Part shown: positions 57,543 through 64,000 of the stretch, one piece after another
How positions within the stretch are numbered: the first letter of the stretch is position 1
Layout: the number at the start of each line of letters is the position of its first letter
NCBI GenBank assembly: GCA_014218235.1
Contig: CM024766.1
Span: forward strand, 73,521,207 to 73,585,206
From: Colocasia esculenta
Lineage: Eukaryota; Streptophyta; Magnoliopsida; Alismatales; Araceae
Direction of reading: 5' to 3'
DNA: 64,000 bases
Notes under the pieces: model-generated
What the model was told of the DNA's origin: nothing
Seen by the model: the letters and a program-made list of their open reading frames with translations, nothing else
Database searches by the model: none
Position numbers and translations under genes: made by a program

Positions 57543-60101
57543 TGATAACTAAATAATTTTTGTGTTAAACTTCATGCATATAGTGAATTTTAGATGTTCT
57601 TTGTCTATAAATAATGTGCATATTTACTTTAAATTTTCATTTCATCCATAAATAAAATTTTGAACGTTTTAGTTAAATTTTTTGGTAGAACACTTATATA
57701 ATTAGATTGTCATTGAATAATGTCAATACTCTTTGAATAAATAAAGTGTTCTTACTTTCTACATTGTACATAAATAATATTTGATTCTTACAAATATTAG
57801 TTTATAAATAAAGTAAATCTTAAATAAATAAACAAACCCCACCAAATCTTGTAATGCCACATACCCCACCACACCAATTTCATAAATCCACCATCTCTTT
57901 GGCCACGGATAAAACCCCAATTAAACCTTATCTCTTTATTTCTTCTTCAGAAGCTACTGGAAGGAGGGCGGCGCTGGGGTTTGGAGCTCTGGTGAGATGC
58001 TGGGAGGAGCCCTGGCGATGGCACTGGCTGACGCATGCAGAGCTGGGCGCTGGAGGCTGGAGCGGTGCATGTGGTGATGGCGGTTGGAGCTGCTGGCCGT
58101 GCGGGTAAGCAGCAGAGCTCTTGTGTGCTCAGGAAATGGCAGGCTGCTGTGTACAAGGGGCGGTTTGCAGATGTGCAGAGCGGCGACTAGAGTTGGCGAT
58201 GGAGCTGTGCTGGAGCTGGCGCGGCCTGTGGCCAGGAGTGCTGTGCTGGGTGGTGAGTTGTCAGGCCCTGGCGCATCTGGTGTGCGATCAGCCAGGGGTG
58301 TGAAGCCAGAGCTCGTGCGGAGGCCAGGAGGGCGGTTTGCAGGCGTCTTGTGCGATGGCGATGCTGAGGCGGCCCTGGTGTGTGGGTGTGCTGGCGCATG
58401 GTGCTGTGGCGGGAAGCGCAGGCGGCTTGTGCGATGGCGATGCTGAGGTGGCTGGGCTGTGCTGAAGTGGCAGATGGCCGTGCGACACAAGAAGTTGATG
58501 CAGAGGCACCTGGAAGGCCCTGAGGCCTATATAAGGACCCCAAGGTCCTCATCTCAAGGGGGGTTCGCTTCTTAGAAATTTTTTTTAGTTTTTCTTTTCC
58601 CTGTATTTTCCCTCTTTGAGCAGAGCCAGAGAGGGAGTGTTCCGGAGGGTTGGCTGGGGGGTTCGGAATTTCTTAGGATTTCTAGTTCCATTCTTCTGTA
58701 GTTTCTTTGTTTGAGTAGAGCAGTGAGGAGGATCGAGTGTTCCATTTTGCTTTGTTCTGCTGTGAGGATTGGGCTGGAGTTTAGAATTTTGAGTTGTTAA
58801 GAATGTTCTTGTTTTCTCGTTTAGTATATGTTCTTGTTCAGAATTTTCCCATTTCTTCTTTATTTAGAGTTCAATCTAGTGAAATTTTCTATTATTTCTT
58901 CTGCATTTAGTTTCTGTTTTCTTCTGTGTTGAAAAGTCGATCCAGTGGTATTGTTCTTTTCTTCTGTGTTGAAAATTTAAGTTGACCGCAATTTCTTCTT
59001 CCATTTCCTCTGTGTGGCATTTTCCATTTCTTCTGTTTAGAAGAGAACTCTCCATGGGCAATCTCTTTCCGCTTCTATTGTGTTATTTCCATTTCTTTTG
59101 TGCTATGTGAAGGCTTTCATAAGGCGATTGCATTTATTTTCCATTATTCTTGCTGTGTTCATCTTCGGGATTTAGGTTCTATTTCTGTTCCATTCTTCTG
59201 TGGAGATTGTTGCTGTGATTTTTCATGGGATTTTTCATTTCTTATGGGTTCAGTATTTGAGATGGTTGCAGGGGGGGCGAGGCATTTGTTTGGATTTATC
59301 TTCTTCTTTTCTTGTTGCAAGGGGTTCGGCTACATGAAATTAGGAGATTAGTTCGACTGCATTTGTTCTCCATTTCTTCTGTGGTTAGGGATTGCTGGAA
59401 GTCCGAGGGTTTCGTCTTCCTTGCTGTTGGGAGATCGTTGGCATTTGCTATCTTCGGAAGGTGTCTGGTGAGGACAATCTAGGTGCACTACAGAGAAGGG
59501 TACAAGGCGACCAGGAACACCCCCTTTACTTGGTATGTTCTTGATTTGTCCGGTGATGGTGTACAGGAAGTTGTCGAAGGCAGTAGTAGAGAGAACTTTA
59601 GAGACCAGGGAGTTCGACTCCTCTTTTGATTTTATTGCTTTGAGTTTTCTATTTTGTTAGTGCTCTGTTTCTTCCGTTGGGACAGATCAAGAATTGGACG
59701 TTGTAGTTTAAGAGATTCACTGTTCTTCTTACTATTCTAAAGTTTACTGCATCTTATTTTTTTTAGTTTTGATCCCTCAACTGTGAGGGTACATTGATAC
59801 CAAGTATCTTTCCATTTCAATGAAGCTGGTTCTTTCATTAAATTTGATCTGTCAAGTGTGAGGGATTTGATCGGTATTCTTTACACATTCACTTTTAATA
59901 CATTGTTGATAGAGATTTCAAGTCAAGGTAGTTAAGTCGAGCTCTATTCTGCCTCTCCGTGGATATGACCTGTTCTCACCACCATGCTAGTTCATTTTTG
60001 CTATTTTAATTCGTGAGACAGTTTAGAGGAAGTGCGCATATTGACGTGTGAGATGAACTCTGGACAACGAAAGTACACAGTCAACAATGTCGCGCGTATC
60101 A
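57543..60101 (+). mobile_element. Element C, 5' LTR (Athila/Tat-type derivative)
   Basis: Opens TGATAACTAAATAATTTTTG, the same sequence as 63911, and is followed by a tRNA-Asp PBS. The end is placed at GTATCA, three bases before the PBS. The GC-rich U3 part (57950-58530) gives several overlapping open frames on both strands that are not genes. The first 90 bp differ from the visible 3' LTR at one position (T or G at 57625/63993), so this insertion is young. The 5-bp flank is GTCTC (57538-57542). Confidence 0.85.
58528..58536 (+). promoter_or_regulatory. TATA box of the C LTR
   Basis: TATATAAGG, preceded by GC-rich U3 and followed by a leader. About 985 bp into the LTR. Confidence 0.7.
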
Positions 60102-60104
60102 TCT

Positions 60105-60122
60105 TGGCGCCGTTGCCAGGGA
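60105..60122 (+). other. Primer-binding site (tRNA-Asp) of element C
   Basis: TGGCGCCGTTGCCAGGGA matches the complement of the plant tRNA-Asp 3' end (TGGCGCCGTTGCCGGGGA) at 17 of 18 positions. This is the PBS usual for the Athila/Tat group. Confidence 0.9.
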
Positions 60123-61334
60123 GGCATTAGAGTTTGATTTAATTCTGTTTTGATTTGATTTCATTTTCTTTGGGCTTTCTGTTGACTTGTTATTGGGCTT
60201 CTTATTTCAGATTTGCACAAGGAGTGGGACATGGAGATTGGGCTTGACATTTGAAGCCCATTGGAGGAGCTTGCTGATTTCTGGTTTTTACAATTGTTTT
60301 TAATTCAGAAATTTAGATAGGGGAGTGTGAGAGAAGCTTGTAGTGAGGATTTCATGTACTCTCTGTGCATGTACAGAGATTTCTTTCACGTTGGCATGTA
60401 ATAATTGGACTCTCTTTGTGGTTTGATTGGTTTGACATTAGCTTATAGTACCACTATATATTTCCTTAGCTTCATTTCATTTAATTCAAAAAAACCAAAT
60501 AAAAATTAAAAAAAAATCTAAAAAATTTCTAAATCGCTCTTTCATGTTAGCCGTTTGTTTGTAAATAAAAATTTCATCCTCTCAAAATTAGAAACACATG
60601 TTTTAGGACATTCATCATTTTAATTGTCATTTCATTTTTTTCTTGCATTGAAGAGAGTGGGGGAAAGGTAAGATTTCTCTCTCTCGTTTCATGCATTAGA
60701 CTTAGCATTAGAAAACCCTTGTTTCAAACTTGATCTGTTGCATTTCATAATTGTAATTGGGACTGCTTAAGGGCTTAACCCATTAGAATAAAAAGATAAG
60801 GTGAGGGATTTCATCACCCTTTCCTTTGCCCAAAAATCACAAAAAAATTTTCACATCTTTGCATTTGCCCAAACTTTCAATAAAAATCAGTAGACTTGGC
60901 CCTAGGGTTCATAATTAGATTTGTTCTTTCTTAATTCTAAGACTTCTCTTTAAGTCTGGTGTCTAGGATTAGAGGTTAAAAAGCTTACGCTTAAGTGAGT
61001 TAGAGGTTATTTAATTGGGTCCTTGCGAAAGCAAGGGGGGCCTCCCTCTACTCCACCTCTTACCTGGCCAGTACAAAAAGAGTTAGGATTGGACTTAAGC
61101 AAGCATAAATCTGATTTTGAGAAAAATAACATAAGTCCAAGGAACACTTAGAGTTTAGGATAATTTGTTTTGAAAGTGTTTGCATGTTTGTGTTTTAAAA
61201 ATTCATCAAAAATCAATAAAAATTTTAAAATTTCAAAAATCATAAATAGAGGCTTTTCAATCTATGCATGCTTGGTAGACATTCTCTGAACTTAGATTTG
61301 GCTCAACCTATCGATTGAGAGATTCTTTCAACCC
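60123..61334 (+). other. Element C leader, no coding sequence seen
   Basis: About 1.2 kb between PBS and the first long frame. In complete Athila-type elements this region encodes the N-terminal Gag domain; here I find no trace of it in any frame. Confidence 0.55.
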
Positions 61335-62405
61335 ATGGCCTATCAAGAACAAGTCCAAGCTTTCCAAGGTTTCTACCAACCCCCTCAGGATCCATATTCT
61401 AACATATACAATCCTGGTTGGAGAAACCACTCAAACTTTTCTTGGAGAAATCAATATGAAGAAGTGTCTGAAACTTCTTTCAAGCAATCCATGTATGGTC
61501 AATCCTATCCCAATCAGAATTCAGGATTTGACCAATCTTTTTATTTCAAACCTCCACAATTCAATGGAAATCAAAACTTCAATCAATTTGTTCATACCAA
61601 TTTTCAACAATCTTCATACAATCAACCACCATCTTCTCAGCCCAATTGGGAAGATAAAATGAATCAACTTCAAAACATGATGATGACTCTTTGCCAAACT
61701 GTGCAAGAACAACAAAATCAATATCAAAATCAGAAGCAAAATATTCAGCAAAATTTGGATAGGATAGAGTCTCAGATTGCTGAGGTGTGTAGGGAGGAAT
61801 TGGGTCAGTTACCAAGTCAAACTATAACAAACCCAAGGAACAACTTTTATGGATTTTATCAAGACCAGCAATACTATCAAGGTCAGGGGTACAGACCACC
61901 TGTCAGACCAAATGCACCTCTACCACAAAACCCACATCAAACTTTTGTCCAAAACATTTCAGCACCACAAATTCAAAATCAACTTATACAACAGGACCAT
62001 CATTCTGCCCAAACTAGGGGCCCCCAAGTGGAAAATATGGAAACAGTGTCTACTTTAAGAAGTGAAAACATCATAACAAATCCTCACTCACACATGTCAA
62101 CATTGCATGAGGATAAGGAAAATGAAATTGAGAATGAAATTGAAGAAGAGGTTGAAGAGAATGTTGAAAAATTTAAGGAAAAAGAGAAAATATTTGAAGA
62201 GCCTCTAGACATAATCAAAATAAATGAAGACCCAAGTCATTACATTCCAAGAGTCCATTTTTCTGAAGTTTTAAAGCCAAAATCTAAAAACAAACCAACT
62301 GATAATGAAGAACTCTTGGAAGAATCTTGTGAGGAAAAAGCAGTAGACCAACCCTGTGCTCTAGGGTTTGAGGGAGAGGAAGGACAATTTAGTCCCATGT
62401 TTTAG
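61335..62405 (+). CDS. Element C Gag-like protein (C-terminal half of Athila/Tat Gag)
   Basis: A 356-residue frame from an ATG in the context AACCCATGG. Residues 20-40 hold the marker NIYNPGWRNHSNFSWRN, shared by Athila/Tat-group Gags. The middle (about 40-230) is rich in Q, N, P, F and Y, with QQ-rich segments around 115-140 (QTVQEQQNQYQNQKQNIQ) that could form a short coiled coil. Residues 250-300 are highly acidic and lysine-rich (EIENEIEEEVEENVEKF). The usual N-terminal retrotransposon Gag domain and a CCHC knuckle are absent. It ends at TAG 62403-62405, and the same frame stays open afterwards. It may bind element RNA as a partial Gag, or be unused. Confidence 0.7.
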   Translation: MAYQEQVQAFQGFYQPPQDPYSNIYNPGWRNHSNFSWRNQYEEVSETSFKQSMYGQSYPNQNSGFDQSFYFKPPQFNGNQNFNQFVHTNFQQSSYNQPPSSQPNWEDKMNQLQNMMMTLCQTVQEQQNQYQNQKQNIQQNLDRIESQIAEVCREELGQLPSQTITNPRNNFYGFYQDQQYYQGQGYRPPVRPNAPLPQNPHQTFVQNISAPQIQNQLIQQDHHSAQTRGPQVENMETVSTLRSENIITNPHSHMSTLHEDKENEIENEIEEEVEENVEKFKEKEKIFEEPLDIIKINEDPSHYIPRVHFSEVLKPKSKNKPTDNEELLEESCEEKAVDQPCALGFEGEEGQFSPMF

Positions 62406-62822
62406 AATAATGATCCATCATTTTCATTAGAATGTCCTCCTAAGGTTGAGCTAAAACCACTCCCTGCTAATTTAAAATACATCTTTCTAGGAGAGAACGA
62501 GACTTGGCCCATCATAATTGCTAGCGATCTTGATGAAGGGCATGAGAAGAAACTAATTGAAGTCTTGAAAATTCACAGAAATTTTTTTAAAGTGCATGAT
62601 AAGGTCGGGTTATTCAATTCTAGGCTTCATGGAAAATTGAAGTCCCGATGGGATGGTCCTTACATTGTTGTCAGATCTTACGACAATGGTGCTGTCATTA
62701 TTCTCGATCCTAAAATTGGACAATCATTCACTGTTAATGGGCAGAGGTTAAAACATTTCGTCGAAAGCCCACTTTTCTTAAAAACGGATTCTACTAAGCT
62801 ACCTGAGCCAAACGAAGCCTAA
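62406..62822 (+). pseudogene. Element C residual Pol: pre-RT spacer fused to integrase tail
   Basis: In the same frame as the upstream Gag-like ORF, after one TAG. It first reads VELKPLPANLKYIFLGENE then IIIASDLDEGHEKKLIEVL, the spacer that precedes RT in Athila/Tat polyproteins. It then passes directly to FFKVHDKVGLFNSRLHGKL and RWDGPYIVVRSYDNGAVIIL, ending GQSFTVNGQRLKHF, the C-terminal tail of the integrase. Protease, RT, RNase H and the integrase core are deleted without loss of frame. Ends with TAA after PNEA. Confidence 0.8.
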
Positions 62823-62858
62823 TTGCGTCCGACTGAAGACGAAATAAACTTAGCGCTT

Positions 62859-62876
62859 CTTGGGAGGCAACCCAAG
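62859..62876 (+). promoter_or_regulatory. Conserved hairpin downstream of the Pol remnant
   Basis: CTTGGGAGGCAACCCAAG forms a perfect 6-bp stem with loop AGGCAA, in the context TTAGCGCTTCTTGGGAGG. From memory, a block of this kind follows the integrase gene in many Athila/Tat elements. Its role is unknown to me; RNA packaging, dimerisation or 3' processing are possibilities. Confidence 0.6.
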
Positions 62877-63898
62877 TGTACAGATTTTCTTTATCAGGTA
62901 ATTTTCTATCTTTCTTGCAAATAAGTAGGGGGGAGAGGTAGAATAAAGCATGCATAGTCCCCACCCCTAACCAATGCTTCATTTTCTTTCTTTTAGCTTG
63001 TACATATGCAAATAAAAACAAAAATTTCACAATGTTTCACCTTTGAATATCAATGTGTGGCATTATGCTACGCAGACTATATGTCTGATCTTTAACCATT
63101 AAAATTTTGTGGTTGTCACACTCCCTTGCAAGTATCCATGTTAGGTAGCCTCTAGTAAAGGATTACATATACCTCTTGTCTACCTTATGTAAGGATTTAT
63201 GGCAGGAAGTTTCATACACACACTACACAGCCACTTAGATTAGCTGAACCCGAATGTAGCAATTTTGTCAAGGCTAGTAGGAGAGAGGTGATTGGTTTTC
63301 TCCCCTCCCCTTAAGTGAATTGTGAAGGAAGTGAAGGTATGTGATCAAGGAACTTGACTGTTCATTCTTCCTTAAAGAGGAAAAGAAAAGAAAAGAAAAG
63401 CAAAAGCAAAAAAGCAAAAGAAAAATATATCCATGAAAAATGCCCCGGATCTGAGTAAAGTTGGACTCGCTACTCTTGAAAAGTGATGGGTTGTGCAGCA
63501 TTATGGATGAAAAGAAAAAAATCTGAGTGCACAAAGTGCAAATAAAGGGACAAAAGTCCTCAACTCAGAGAAATAATCCTCAAGGAAGATGAGCAGAATG
63601 GAACTGAGAGAAACAACCAGATCTGACTGAGCAAGGATCTTATTCCACAATTCTTTTCTTCTCCCTCAAATCAATCTAATCTCGAATACTAGCTGAGGTA
63701 GAGGAGCTTTAGAAGGGCTGATGTGAACTCTTAAGTGAGCTACCATTTGTGCACTAATTTTTTGCCATAAGCCTTCGCAATTAGGAAAGACATATCTTTA
63801 CGTTAATCTTTTATATGATGGCTGGTTAACATGAGACATTGCATCTTCTAGTCTTGTATGTGAAGTAATTTTTATTGCTAAGGGACTAGCAATGTTCA
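62877..63898 (+). other. Element C 3' untranslated region
   Basis: About 1 kb with no coding sequence. It has a purine-rich AAAAGAAAAG tract at 63378-63424. The 86-codon minus-strand open frame here is a shadow. Confidence 0.7.
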
Positions 63899-63910
63899 AG
63901 TAGGGGGGAG
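63899..63910 (+). other. Polypurine tract of element C
   Basis: AGTAGGGGGGAG immediately before the 3' LTR start TGATAAC. Confidence 0.85.
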
Positions 63911-64000
63911 TGATAACTAAATAATTTTTGTGTTAAACTTCATGCATATAGTGAATTTTAGATGTTCTTTGTCTATAAATAATGTGCATATTGACTTTAA
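63911..64000 (+). mobile_element. Element C, 3' LTR (runs off the window)
   Basis: 90 bp matching 57543-57632 with one mismatch. The rest, and the right-hand target duplication (expected GTCTC), are outside the window. Confidence 0.95.

Noticed and set aside
57854..58552. Several open frames of 60-178 codons on both strands
   Set aside because: They lie in the GC-rich U3 of the element C LTR, overlap each other in opposite directions and show no conserved motif.

Overview
This is plant nuclear DNA made almost wholly of retrotransposons. Pointers to a large-genome angiosperm are: tRNA-iMet and tRNA-Asp type primer-binding sites, chromodomain-bearing Ty3/gypsy Gag-Pol proteins, long LTRs of 2-3.6 kb with plant TATA boxes, SIRE-type Ty1/copia LTRs, a hAT-type non-autonomous DNA element and an Athila/Tat-type derivative. 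I see no intact host gene. The only possible host exon is a weak candidate in the GC-rich block at 13500-14060. Nothing here fixes the species.

Layout. 1-5775: a minus-strand copia element (gag, PBS, LTR), with a 3.65-kb plus-strand solo LTR (124-3773) sitting between two overlapping copies of the same gag segment. 5735-9125: tandem repeats and LTR fragments. 11308-12424: a minus-strand miniature retroelement arranged LTR-internal-LTR-internal-longer LTR, with period 260 bp. 13080-13499: a MITE-like unit carrying two tRNA-like sequences. 14-24 kb: mostly unassignable sequence with several minisatellites, including a CpG-rich 31-bp palindromic array (19.5-19.8 kb) beside a minus-strand TATA box. 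24.3-25.9 kb: a copia LTR remnant and a hAT-like element with a near-perfect 8-bp target duplication. 28495-31578: a solo LTR with a perfect 5-bp target duplication.

32.5-64 kb is one nested cluster. Element A (minus, chromovirus, 3' LTR at 32489-34602) is split by element B (minus, 38358-49834, both LTRs present) and by element D (plus, 5' LTR at 49997-52615). D is cut at 56293 by a second B-family LTR (B2). B2 is cut at 57543 by element C (plus), a non-autonomous Athila/Tat derivative whose 3' LTR runs off the window end. The insertion order is therefore A, then D, then B2, then C, with B independently inside A.

Main points of interest: two short in-frame GT-AG introns inside the gag of B; putative splice donor and acceptor signals at matching places inside LTRs of several families; a covarying CpG-rich hairpin shared by three LTR families; D decayed only through nonsense changes explicable as C-to-T or G-to-A, in one unshifted frame of about 1,140 codons; the tandem miniature retroelement; and element C, which joins a Gag C-terminal part to the integrase tail in one frame with a single TAG.
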